Positions 12,549-21,551 of a DNA stretch of 64,000 nt are shown here, piece after piece. Origin of the DNA: Allium sativum (taxonomy: Eukaryota; Streptophyta; Magnoliopsida; Asparagales; Amaryllidaceae). A model generated the notes under the pieces. The model saw only the letters and a list, made by a program, of their open reading frames with translations, had not been told where the DNA came from and made no database searches. A program made the position numbers and the translations under genes. Location: assembly GCA_030737875.1 (NCBI GenBank), contig CM060909.1:396679124-396743123 (forward strand). The letters run 5' to 3'. How positions within the stretch are numbered: the stretch's first letter is position 1; every line of letters starts with the position of its first letter.

Positions 12549-12750
12549 GAGGTTAGGCGCAATTGTGACGTAAGACTTCCCGGAACCGCCCGGCAAATCC
12601 ACCGGTCACAATTGGACGTCTAATGTGAGAGGTCAAAGGAGTGAATTGTAGGCATAACGGTTAATGACACGAGGTTAGACCTGGTTTGTGGCGTAAAACT
12701 GCCCGGAACCGCCCGGCAAATCCATCGGCCACAAAGTGTTCGGTCTAATG
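12549..12750 (+). other. Tandem paired hairpins in GYP-A 5' LTR
   Basis: Unit 1 (12549-12624): arms AATTGTGAC (12561-12569) and GTCACAATT (12605-12613), plus an outer GTTAG/CTAAT pairing. Unit 2 (12671-12750): arms TTTGTGGC and GCCACAAA, plus outer GGTTAGACC and GGTCTAATG. Each loop holds the near-invariant CCCGGAACCGCCCGGC. The 3' LTR copy is at 50651-50849. Confidence 0.75.
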
Positions 12751-13757
12751 TGGGAGGTCATGCACCGTTCGTCATAAGGAATGAATTGAGGAATACTAAC
12801 CATAAAAAGACATGGGTATGGTTAGAGGGTTAAGTAGGGTGACATGTAAATTATGACATGTAAATATGGACTTAACCGGTATAAGATAAGACATGTAAAT
12901 TATGCCATGTAAGCATGGACTTAACCATAGCATGTGTAAGACATGGACATTTAAATTAAAATGTTTAAGTGGGAGAAAAACCTAGTGGGGACCAAGCATA
13001 GGTGGGTGGCTAGTGTCGGATGGGGGACCCGTTTCAACCAGTAACCCGTTTGAGTATCTAATTGGGCTTGGTACTAGGCCGAGATTGGGGAACGCTTACT
13101 GGACTTGAATGTAAGAGGTCAAAACATGAATAGCGGTGGCAATGCGAGTCCAACTGGTTCATGTGCGTGCATGGGTCCGGGTTGGTAGGTAAGACGTTGT
13201 TGCATCGTGTAGGTATGGCCGTGCATTTCATGTTGGTATCGGGGTAGCCACTTAAGGGAGTGATACACCCCACTGTGGGGCCAGCACGGGTGCCTACGGG
13301 GTTTAGGGAGCCGATCGAATGGGTAGATTAAGGGTACCTTAGCGGTGGTAGGAGCAAGCTGGCACCTACGATAGCAACTAGGTACAAGTAACTACCAAGT
13401 TTGTCATGTGAGTACAGTTAGTGGGAAGGAATCAATCTCTAGTAAAAAGAGACTAGTAGATGTGCGGTGTAATTAAGTAATGTGGTGTAACTTAGCAAAA
13501 GTGCGGTGCAACGAAATACATGTTGGTTGAGTTGGATAGTCCTTTGGGTGCTGGTTTGATGTTGACTTCGGTCTTCGGGGTTAGTACTTGGAGGGTAGTT
13601 CGCTTAGCCAAGGTGTAGGATTGTCTTAGTACTTAGGAACGAAATCATCTTGTCCATCCTTTTTATCAACCTTGTCTAAGTTACAGCCATATCATGAAGC
13701 CTATTTAAGTCTTGATCATTTACCTTGCCTATTATTTGTTAAAATTACTAGACTCGC

Positions 13758-13815
13758 CAGAATTTATGTCAAACCCATTTGTTTCCACCTCTTTTCTTTC
13801 CATTCCCCCCCTCAG
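13758..13815 (+). other. Acceptor-proximal hairpin and pyrimidine tract, GYP-A 5' LTR
   Basis: In the 3' LTR the hairpin is intact as CAGAC-TTTAT-GTCTG (51857-51871). Here the copy has mutated arms (13758-13775). It is followed by a C/T-rich tract ending CAG at 13815. Confidence 0.6.
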
Positions 13816-14137
13816 GTTTGCAAGGAGGGAATACTACAGCTTAGTGCCGATTTCTTTCAGTTTCTTGAAAAGAGTAGATGTATCGCTTTGGACTCTCTCA
13901 TCTTTATGGCTTTTCTTATGCTCAGTGGGGATTTATGCATTTATGTTATTTAAGTATTTGTTTCTTTATGTACTTTGAAGTTTTTAGAAAGGACTGTTGA
14001 TCCTGTTGTAATGGTTTTGGAAACTACTTATGTAAGCTTGTTTTGAGTTATGATGCTATGAAATAAGTTTTATCTTCCGCTGTGTTGTTTTATTTATTTA
14101 TTCCGGTAATTTATCTGTTCTATACAACAATAACGCT

Positions 14138-14185
14138 CCATGGACATTGATGCATTCCCTTTGTGAGTGACGTTAATTGACATGG
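14138..14185 (+). other. LTR-end hairpin, GYP-A 5' LTR
   Basis: Arms beginning CCATG and ending CATGG enclose the loop GCATTCCCTTTGTGAGTGAC, which is nearly identical in all four families while the arms differ. It ends nine bases before the LTR end. Confidence 0.6.
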
Positions 14186-14194
14186 GGTGTTACA

Positions 14195-14401
14195 CGTGGT
14201 ATTCGAGCTATGGTTACAAGAACAAATAAAAAGTTTTGAAAAGTGTTTTGAAAAGTATTATTTTCCTAGAAAGTTTTTTCAAAAACTTGTTTTAAAGAAG
14301 CTATTTTCAAGGAAAGTTTACTTCAAAAAGCATAATACCCGCAAGCCATACATCTCTCTTTCGCTTCCCTTGTTTTGAAACTCTTTCTTTTTCTTTTCAG
14401 C
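14195..14401 (+). other. GYP-A primer site (decayed) and leader
   Basis: Directly after the LTR lies TGGTATTCGAGCT (14197-14209), a damaged version of the TGGTATCAGAGC primer site of the sister elements. The remaining 190 bp leader up to the gag ATG is A/T-rich, with runs such as AAAAGTTTT, as in the sister elements. Confidence 0.7.
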
Positions 14402-15187
14402 ATGTCTGGAGCATCTGAGATACCAGAGGGTGTTCATGTACCCGGTTGGTTTCGTCAATATCTCGAGGCTAGGGCCGCTGCCGCGGGTCCAGCCGACGTT
14501 CCTCCTCTTCCTCCCCCAGCTCTAGTCATTCCTCCGCGTGGAGATGCTTTCTCCAAGATATGTAAATACTTTCGTTCGATGGGTGGAAAACCTTTTAGTA
14601 GGTCTGAAACGTTCATTGAAGCTAGAAATTAGTTGAAATAAGTGGAGGATCTGTTTGGCATTTTCGATTTGGATGACTGTAAGAAGGTCCAATTGGCTGC
14701 TTGGTTGATGAAGGATGAAGCTTCGTTTTGGTGGGAGGTTACTAATGGAGAGCATGCTGTAGTGACGTGGGTAGATTTTAGGGGAAGGTTTGAGTTGAAA
14801 TTCCTTTCTCAAGCTGAGGAGAGTATGTACATGGAGAGGTTCTTGACATTGAAGCAGAAAAACTTGACCGTGAGGAGTATGTGACCGAATTTAATAAGTT
14901 GGCAAGATTTGGGCTAGAGTTGGGGAATACACCTCACAAGAAGCCCTTGAGGTTTGCAAAGGGCCTAAATGAACCGCTTCACAGTTTGGCTATGTCCCAC
15001 ATTCCAATGGGGGCTACGTATGAAAAGCTTGTTGATATGGCATACATGCATGAAGAAGAGAAGGGTGTAAGTACTTTTAGGCCGCAAGATAAGAAGGAGG
15101 ATCCAAAGAAAGCCCAACAACAAAAGAAAGGTGGTAAAGAAAAGAGGAAGTGTCACAATTGTGGGATACCCGGCCATTTGAAGAAAG
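14402..15187 (+). pseudogene. GYP-A gag, 5' fragment
   Basis: Starts at ATG 14402 (MSGASEIPEGVHVPGWFRQY), almost the same start as the intact GYP-D gag. It carries a proline-rich N-terminal segment, the retrotransposon-gag core (WWEV, FRGRF, KFLSQAE) and the first part of a CCHC zinc knuckle (C at 15151). Lesions: stops at 14630-14632 and 14639-14641, and a one-base deletion near 14874 that shifts the frame from 2 to 1. The fragment ends at 15187, where GYP-B splits the first zinc knuckle before its last cysteine. The rest of gag continues at 25975. Confidence 0.9.
15183..15187. repeat. Target site duplication of GYP-B, left copy (GAAAG)
   Basis: GAAAG at 15183-15187 is repeated at 25970-25974, immediately after GYP-B. 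Removing GYP-B and one copy rejoins the gag zinc-knuckle region in phase. Confidence 0.95.
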
Positions 15188-15764
15188 TGTAACAACTCGT
15201 ATTTCGATAACATGATTAACACGAGAATCAAGGCAGAATTTAATTTTAAATTCTGAATCAAGTGAAACGGGCTATGCCGTTGCGTTCGTCTCGGAAAAAT
15301 ACGCGAAATAGAGTCCGAGTTTTCGGAAATCGGAGTCCGTATGACCAAGATATGGCCTCGCGAAGTTTCACGAAAAATTCCCAAATTAAAGTATACTTAA
15401 TTAAGTGAAATGGGTTGCGCAGAGAAATATATATATTGATATATATATATATAATTGAAGATTAAATAAATAAATATGCAGAAATGTTAAAAACAGCGAA
15501 TTAGGAGAGGGGAATAACCGAACCGGCCGATTTTTGAGGTCGACCCGAGCCCGCTGGGTCGACTAGGGGTTAATCCAGGGTGTTTGGCTGTCAACCCGTG
15601 GGCCGATTCGCTCAAATGCAGATTTTGCATTTGGATGGTTCTCATGGTTCATCTTTAATCTAAAGGCCCTAGATGGTTCCTACACTTGACTTCTTCCCCA
15701 AGACATGCTTTGATGGCTTGGATTGAATCTAGGTTTAATCCTATGGCCTAAAACACTTGCCTAA

Positions 15765-15776
15765 TCTATAAATAAG
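15765..15776 (+). promoter_or_regulatory. TATA box of GYP-B 5' LTR
   Basis: TCTATAAATAAG, repeated at 22131-22142 in the 3' LTR. A start site about 30 bp downstream would place ATG 15824 near the 5' end of the transcript. Confidence 0.75.
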
Positions 15777-15823
15777 CCCCTAAACCCCCCTAATCCCTCA
15801 TTATTCTCTCATGTAACTAAACT

Positions 15824-16147
15824 ATGGCCAAATTTCTACTCTCATGGCCTCCACTCAACTATCCTAGCCTCCACTTCATTCCTATGAAAGGTTTCATGAT
15901 CATGAGAGTGTTAGAGAGTCCCTATGTTAGTATGAGAGCTTCTCAAGTTGGTTTCAAGGCAAAAGCTTTGATCTTTGTTCATAAAGAGAGTGTTTTTGTT
16001 GATTTGGAGGGTTCATCTTTGGGGTTTTGGGTGATGGCATGCATAAGCTTCATCATAAGCTTTGGTTTAATCGATTTAGGCCTTCATAGCAAGGTAAGCC
16101 CTTCCCTACTCTTAGGTATTAACTATGAAGTTAAAAGTTCATGTTGA
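15824..16147 (+). CDS. Short leader reading frame in GYP-B LTR (unrecognised)
   Basis: 107 codons from the first ATG after the TATA box. The same frame is in the 3' LTR (22191-22514) with one residue change (S/G at codon 74). I do not recognise the protein. It contains hydrophobic stretches, notably FWVMACISFIISFGLIDLG, that could form one membrane segment. The donor-like site at 16094 lies exactly after codon 90; if used, the frame would run on a further 15 codons past the acceptor before a stop. It may be translated, or may only be a chance upstream frame. The two copies come from one insertion, so their agreement is not evidence of selection. Confidence 0.25.
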   Translation: MAKFLLSWPPLNYPSLHFIPMKGFMIMRVLESPYVSMRASQVGFKAKALIFVHKESVFVDLEGSSLGFWVMACISFIISFGLIDLGLHSKVSPSLLLGINYEVKSSC

Positions 16148-16740
16148 AAGTTTGGGTTTGATCATTGAGAATGATGCATGCTATCATGTTATGCAAGTTT
16201 ATGAAGTCATTATCTTGATCTTATGAGCTAAAAGCCACAACCTTTATGTTGAAATGTTGCATTATGCAACATGAAAACCTTCATAATCATTATGTCAACT
16301 TGCATATGAAGTCATAATCCTTATATGATGATATATGCGAGTTTCTAGTTATCATTCCATGTCTTTTGTCACCATGATTCGCTTATGTGCCAAGTTTGGG
16401 TTTATGCATGTTTTTGAGGCTTAAGAATGTAACATGCAAGCTAATGAACACATTTGTGCCTCATTTGCCACCATGATTAACTTGTGGCTCAATATCCATT
16501 TTTGTCATGCCTTTGTCAAGTCTCTTCTTTTAGTCCATTACGTTGTTGCAAACGGATATGCGAGTTTAAAAGCGTTGGGGTCACATTATGGGGAAAACAT
16601 AATGACATGAACATGATTTGGGTAAATGGGTAGAAACATGACAACATGTAACGTTAAATATGACATGTGTTTATACTTGAAAACATAACTTGAAATGTAA
16701 CATGGAAGTTGACATGTAAGTATGCATAAAAACATAAGCT

Positions 16741-16806
16741 TGGGAATTTACCTATTAAGTTAGGTCTACCCATTGGGAATTTACCTATTAAGTTAGGTCT
16801 ACCCAA
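16741..16806 (+). repeat. Tandem 33-bp duplication in GYP-B 5' LTR
   Basis: Two adjacent copies of a 33-bp unit starting TGGGAATTTACC (16741-16773 and 16774-16806), differing only at the last bases. The same pair is present in the 3' LTR at 23108-23173. Confidence 0.9.
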
Positions 16807-16866
16807 TTGCTTGAAAACTTGACTATGAACATGACACTAGACTAAACATGAAGGTGGCCAACTCGA

Positions 16867-17049
16867 GGTTGGGTTGAGTTTGCAACGTAAAACTACCCGG
16901 AACCGACCGGCCTAACTAGTAGTTGCAAACAATAGGACCCAATGTGAGAAGTTGGTCATGTTGTGCTTGAACCCGAGGTTAGACCAAGTTGTGGTGTAAA
17001 TCTACCCGGACCCGCCCGGCTTAACTAGTAACCACAACAAAGTCTAATG
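16867..17049 (+). other. Tandem paired hairpins in GYP-B 5' LTR
   Basis: Unit 1: arms GTTTGCAAC and GTTGCAAAC with outer TTGGGT/ACCCAA. Unit 2: arms GTTGTGGT and ACCACAAC with outer GGTTAGAC/GTCTAAT-type pairing. Loops carry CCCGGAACCGACCGGC and CCCGGACCCGCCCGGC. The 3' LTR copy is at 23234-23416. Confidence 0.75.
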
Positions 17050-17090
17050 TGAGAGGTTGGGGTGCATTAAATAATTAATGCCACATAATA

Positions 17091-17740
17091 GGGTTAAGTT
17101 AATTTGATTAATGAGGCTTAACCAAATATCACATGGACAAATGGGTTAAGTAATTTGATTAGGCTAATGATACTTAACAAAACATGACAGGGTTGGGTAG
17201 GTTAAGTAACTTGATTTGCCTAACGACACTTGACCATTTTTATACGACGAGGGGACGGGATTAAGTTAACCAACACTTAATCAATCCAACACGATAACTT
17301 GATAAGGTCAAGTCAATTTTCTTAGTAACACTTAACCGTTTAATACAGTTAATGGATGGGGTTAAGGCAACTCAGACCTAACTAATCTAAACATGGTAAT
17401 TGGACGGGGTTAAGTTAATTTACACTTAACTAATCCAACTCGTTAGTTTGATATGGTTAAGTGACCTATACTTAACCAATCTAATGTGAAAACATGATAA
17501 GGCTAAGTCACGAATCACTTGAATACGCTTGACCGATTTGACTCGGTAATTTGACAAGGTCAAGTTAATTTATATAATTAACCAATCTAAAATGATAATT
17601 AGACGAGGTTAAGTTATGGATTGCTTAATATACTTAGCCAACTTGACACATGGTTTGTAGGGTTAAGTCTTGGACTTGGATACTTAGCCAATTTTGACAT
17701 GGTTTGCAGACGGGCTAAGTTATGAACTTAAGTGACACTT
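17091..17740 (+). repeat. Degenerate array of GGTTAAGT ... ACTTAACC inverted motifs
   Basis: About 12-13 units of roughly 45-65 bp, each opening with a form of GGTTAAGT (or GGCTAAGT, GGTCAAGT) and closing with a form of ACTTAACC (or ACTTAGCC, GCTTGACC), so each can fold back. The 3' LTR copy is at 23458-24105. Three units of the same kind lie in GYP-C. Confidence 0.7.
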
Positions 17741-19191
17741 CCATTAGATAAACCCTAATTCGGAGGATTAGGTAAATAACCATAGTTAACAAGGATTATG
17801 GAAATAAGGCTAAGTGGTAAACCTTAGTTAAGGGAAACTAAGTAATAATTCTTAGTCAAGGAAATTTGGGCCATTTCTTAGATAGATTAGTAACCCGATA
17901 CGTTAGGTCAACGTTTAAGTATGCGTGTAGGAGCGGGCTATCTGATTTAGATAAAGGCTCCAGCGAACTGGGTAACGAAGCAGCGGCTTCGGGGAACGTG
18001 AGGATATTCTTGGTATCCCTCTGTGAGGTCGCAGATGATCATCCTGGGCTCACAAGAGGTTAAGGTCTGCGTTAGAAGAACCAAGAGTATGCCTTGGTTG
18101 CTATACGAGCGACCTAAAGACTGGGATGGATAGCAGTGAGTCGACGAATACATAAGGTGCCCGAGATAGCAAGTTCGTCGATCATCTACCATTTTGAGTC
18201 AAGCGTGTACGTACGGAAAGGCAGGGAACACCCAACAGACCATAATTGCTATCTAATTATGGGTGAGGTAGGCCGTAGGATGTGGGCTGGCCGGAGTGTA
18301 GTTCTCATGCAAGATTTTCTCTTGTGTTGCCTTTCACTAGTTGAGGGAGGGGTCTCGTGGGACCATAGCCACGTGAAGAAAAGCAGACCTTAGTATCTGC
18401 ATCGGCAGATAAATCTAAAGCTCCCGACCGAGTCCTGTATTTCTCGTTTTGCCTTGTGACCGGACTCGGATGGCACGATGTGATACATGTGCATACAGTT
18501 ATAGAAAAACGATTCACGATGAATGCGTGGGAAAAAAGGCGCGGTTGAGGGTTAGCGTAATCCCTAGTGGCCTAGGTGGTTTAACCCAAACCGAAATACG
18601 AAAGCGTAATCCCTAGTGGTGCTAGGTGGCGTAAGTCCTAGTAGTTCAAACGATGATTCATATGGAAGAGCCCAGCTAGAACAAGGGTGACAGTCCAAAC
18701 GATTTCAAGGATAATACGACATGAGGAAGCCCGTACGAGGTACGGCAAAGGACTGAACTTATATACATGGAAAGAAACATATGATTTGAGTAACCTATAT
18801 ATGCGATATATTAGGTTGACATGGACCATTACATAACATTGGGCAAGGGACATTCATGGTTAACACATGACGCGGGTTGGGATACTAGTACGAGAGGTGC
18901 AGAGCAAAAAATACATGTTAGAACCAGGAAGAATATACGAAACAGATACCTTGGGATGTTAGACGGGGTAGATACCTTGGGATAGTATACTTGATAGAAA
19001 TCTGACGATGGGATACTTTGATTTATCATGATGCCGTAGTTTATCGCGATACCTTAGTTTATCTAAGTTCAATAGTTCACCCTGTTATTTTGATTTAGCT
19101 TATCTATCTTGTTGTCATGCTTATGTTCATCTCAGTTTCTCATGACAGTTAGCTTTACTAGTTTTTATACTAATAGTAGATAGGGCTTACT

Positions 19192-19247
19192 CAGTCTTTT
19201 TGACTGACCCGTTTTGTTTCGCCTCTTTTCTTCCGTTTCCCCCCCAG
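19192..19247 (+). other. Acceptor-proximal hairpin and pyrimidine tract, GYP-B 5' LTR
   Basis: CAGTC-TTTTT-GACTG (19192-19206), then CCGTTTTGTTTCGCC and a C/T-rich tract ending CAG at 19247. The 3' LTR copy is 25574-25629. Confidence 0.65.
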
Positions 19248-19529
19248 GTTACAGGGAGGAAACAATGCTGTTTAGTTCGGACTTCTTCTGCTTGAAGGTC
19301 ATCATGGATGGCTTGGACTTTTCTTGGCTATGGCTACTTTACTGTTTTTACTTGGGGAATAATTTATGAAAAAGTGTTTATGCTTCTTTACTATTGCAAG
19401 ACAGGTTTTGATGTACTCTGATGTAAAAGGCTTTAGACCTTATTTATTCATGTTATGAAAGTTCGATTTTACTTCCGCTATTTTATATGTTCTGCCTTGT
19501 GATATTTCTGTGCATGTTTACCAATAATG

Positions 19530-19580
19530 CCCCTCTAAAGCTAGTGCATTCCTTTGCGAGTGACCCTAGCGGAGGCGGGG
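19530..19580 (+). other. LTR-end hairpin, GYP-B 5' LTR
   Basis: CCCCTCTAAAGCTAG pairs with CTAGCGGAGGCGGGG around the shared loop. Same loop as in GYP-A, C and D, different arms. Confidence 0.6.
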
Positions 19581-19587
19581 TGTTACA

Positions 19588-21551
19588 TTTGGTATCAGAG
19601 CAGAAGGTTACTAGACTGGGCAAAAGTTTTTAAAGACCTTCTGAAAATTATTTGAAAAACCGTTTACAAAGAAGCATTTTTCAAGAAAATTTTCTTTTGA
19701 AAAGAAAAAGGCTATTCCCCAAAGGCCATTAGCATTATCCTTGTTTCCTTGATCGAATCTCTTTTCCTTTCTTTCCTCCATCTGTAGTCACAGTGGTTTT
19801 GACTGCGACTAGTCTCTCTAGCTGCGTAAGTGTTTCTCGTACGATGGAGGTGGTTCTCGAGAGACCATTGCAGAGTTATGCGTGAAAGGATAGTAAGAAC
19901 AAGGATAAAGGATACGAGCTCAGGGATAAGCAACATGTAGGTATGGCTGAGTCCTAAAAGGAGGGAGAAAGATGAACAATGAAACCCATGACGAGAGAGT
20001 ACCTTTGTCATGGTGAAACGGGACGGATAGTTAAGTATCATGGAACAGGGACAAGATCATTCGGAGGGCAGTAGTATGCTCTCATTTCTAGGGTACCTCG
20101 GAAGGAGGGTAACGATCTTGTTAAAGGTTTAGCTTTTCTTCTCTATCATCCCGTTAGGACTTTGGTTTGATCATCATATCATTTAAGTCTGCTTCGATAG
20201 TTGAGTCTCTGCACCTTAAGTACTAGCGTATTAGAGAATCCCATTTTTGTCTCAAGTCCTGTGGAGAATCGGTCCATTTATTCATGACTTGTTTTGGATT
20301 TGAGAATGACATGCCTCGGTTATGGATGGATTCTAGGGATGAAGTGGTTATCCAGTAAGGGGTGCCACTCTCGGTTTTGATAGGAGGGTAGTTAGACTCT
20401 TGACTAGACTTGGTAATACCCTCGAAGTCTCGTGGAACCTTTTTGGGTTCGGTTATGATTAGTTACCTAGAATCCCTTGATACCTTTATTGGAAATTTGA
20501 AGCCCGATCGAGTGGTGTTCGCCAATAAGACGGATGGTTTATTTCACTTATGCATGGGTTATAGAAATCACCCTAGTAAGTGCGCTTAACCTGGTTGGCA
20601 TCTGTTTACTTTCAAGAGAAAGTTCTTCTATGTGGAATACCTTATGGTATGAGGTCCGAGATTCACTAGTGAATTTTGGAAAGCTTGCATGAGATCATGG
20701 GTACGCAGTCATGTTTGCGTCAAGTATTCTAGGAAAAGGATAAGTGCAAGAGGAACGAGAGGCGACGAGGAAATGAGTTCCAACTCATGTTATGGAAACA
20801 GGAAATAAGAAGCTGCGAAATCGTGAAGTAAAAGGGGCGGTCAAGGCACGATGGAACTAAGCTCAAGGTAATGTGACTCAGGAGACTGAAGACTAAATAC
20901 GCGCATGATATCTCTTTTTGGGAGTATATCCTTGATCCCTGTTTTCCTGTAGAGCTTGGTTGTAGGCTATCTTTTGTGGACATCTCCTCGGTCCTATTTT
21001 CTGTTACAAACCCCGTAAGGAGTTTGTCTTGTTTATCTTCTCGACCCTGTTTTAGGGAATCCTAGGTAGAACCCTATGGATGTAAACATATATTTGAAAC
21101 ATGTTATGATTGATATGGTTGCAAGTGGTTGCTCGTGGATGCGCGAATACACATTAGATACTAGCTCGACTCGGTCACACTTCATATTGCATATGCACGA
21201 GTATTTATACTTGTTTATGGATGAAATCGAATGTATTATCATGCGGTTGTGGCATATGGATGAATAATTGTGCACGCATATAGTATCTATATGACTAGGA
21301 CTATTTGCATACATGTTGGATTCATGGCACTATACATATTTTTGCATTAGAAAGATTATTCAGGCCTGATCATTAGCATTAGCTAAGGAACATGTACACA
21401 CACGTTTTGCATATATTCATACAGCATTAGAAATCATCTAAGGACAATGGTTGCTTGTGGATGATGTTTTGAGTAGATGGATGGTGGATGGTAGGATATG
21501 TTCTTCCTAACTTGGAGATTTCGGGGACGAAATCCTAAAAGGTGGGGAGAA
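19588..21551 (+). pseudogene. GYP-B interior: ordered scraps of gag-pol
   Basis: Primer site TGGTATCAGAGC at 19590-19601. No gag frame follows the leader. Recognisable decayed pieces, in the order of a normal pol: protease end (about 20385-20490, like GYP-C 31077-31180), RT (about 20505-20600, like GYP-C 31420-31480), the integrase second-Asp region (about 20660-20720, like GYP-C 33245-33310) and chromodomain (about 20755-20900, like GYP-C 33940-34070). Each has frame-breaking indels and stops. The order shows descent from a full chromovirus by repeated internal deletion. From about 21030 on is the 3' non-coding module shared by the four families. Confidence 0.7.
21517..21551 (+). promoter_or_regulatory. 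GYP-B pre-LTR hairpin and polypurine tract
   Basis: GATTTCG-GGGA-CGAAATC at 21517-21534, then AAAAGGTGGGGAGAA (21537-21551) directly against the 3' LTR, the plus-strand primer position. Confidence 0.85.

Larger units (their letters stand above)
11920..13815 (+). other. Predicted leader intron in GYP-A 5' LTR
   Basis: Donor AAG|GTGAG at 11920, followed by a block (CAGTTATTTTC) also found after the GYP-D donor. The acceptor is a long pyrimidine tract ending CAG at 13815, followed by GTT. The same pair is kept in the 3' LTR (50043 to 51914). The 1896-bp interior holds the tandem hairpins. The site logic is strong and shared by four families, but no transcript evidence is available here. Confidence 0.5.
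11221..14194 (+). repeat. GYP-A 5' LTR
   Basis: 2974 bp, begins TGTAACACC and ends GGTGTTACA. Its partner is 49370-52293. Contents in order: a conserved U3 start with the motif TTCGTCTC, a (TA)n run at 11419-11452, GTCGAC motifs near 11534-11570, a TATA box, a donor-like site, two tandem hairpins, a weakly conserved GGTTAAG/CTTAACC stretch (12828-12925), an acceptor-like tract and an end hairpin. No gene; a 67-codon frame at 12211-12414 has no support. Confidence 0.93.
16094..19247 (+). other. Predicted leader intron in GYP-B 5' LTR
   Basis: Donor AAG|GTAAGC at 16094, close to the plant consensus. The acceptor is a pyrimidine tract with a run of seven C ending CAG at 19247, followed by GTT. 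Both sites are kept in the 3' LTR (22461 and 25629). The 3154-bp interior holds the paired hairpins and the inverted-motif array. Confidence 0.5.
15188..19587 (+). repeat. GYP-B 5' LTR
   Basis: 4400 bp, TGTAACAAC to GTGTTACA. Contents: conserved U3 start, (TA)n near 15427-15453, GTCGAC motifs near 15540-15565, TATA box, an upstream reading frame, a donor-like site, a tandem 33-bp duplication, paired hairpins, an inverted-motif array, an acceptor-like tract and an end hairpin. Short frames such as 17866-18063 and 18136-18393 recur in the 3' LTR only because LTRs are duplicates; they have no recognisable domain. Confidence 0.95.

Noticed and set aside
14965..15384. 139-codon minus-strand frame, with a shared N-terminal part at 21434-21748 and 21622-22011
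   Set aside because: It is antisense to GYP-A gag and the GYP-B LTR start. The recurrence comes from LTR duplication, and no domain is recognisable.
17866..18393. Frames of 60-85 codons repeated at 24233-24760
   Set aside because: Repetition is explained by the two LTRs of GYP-B; they lie within the predicted intron region and show no domain.
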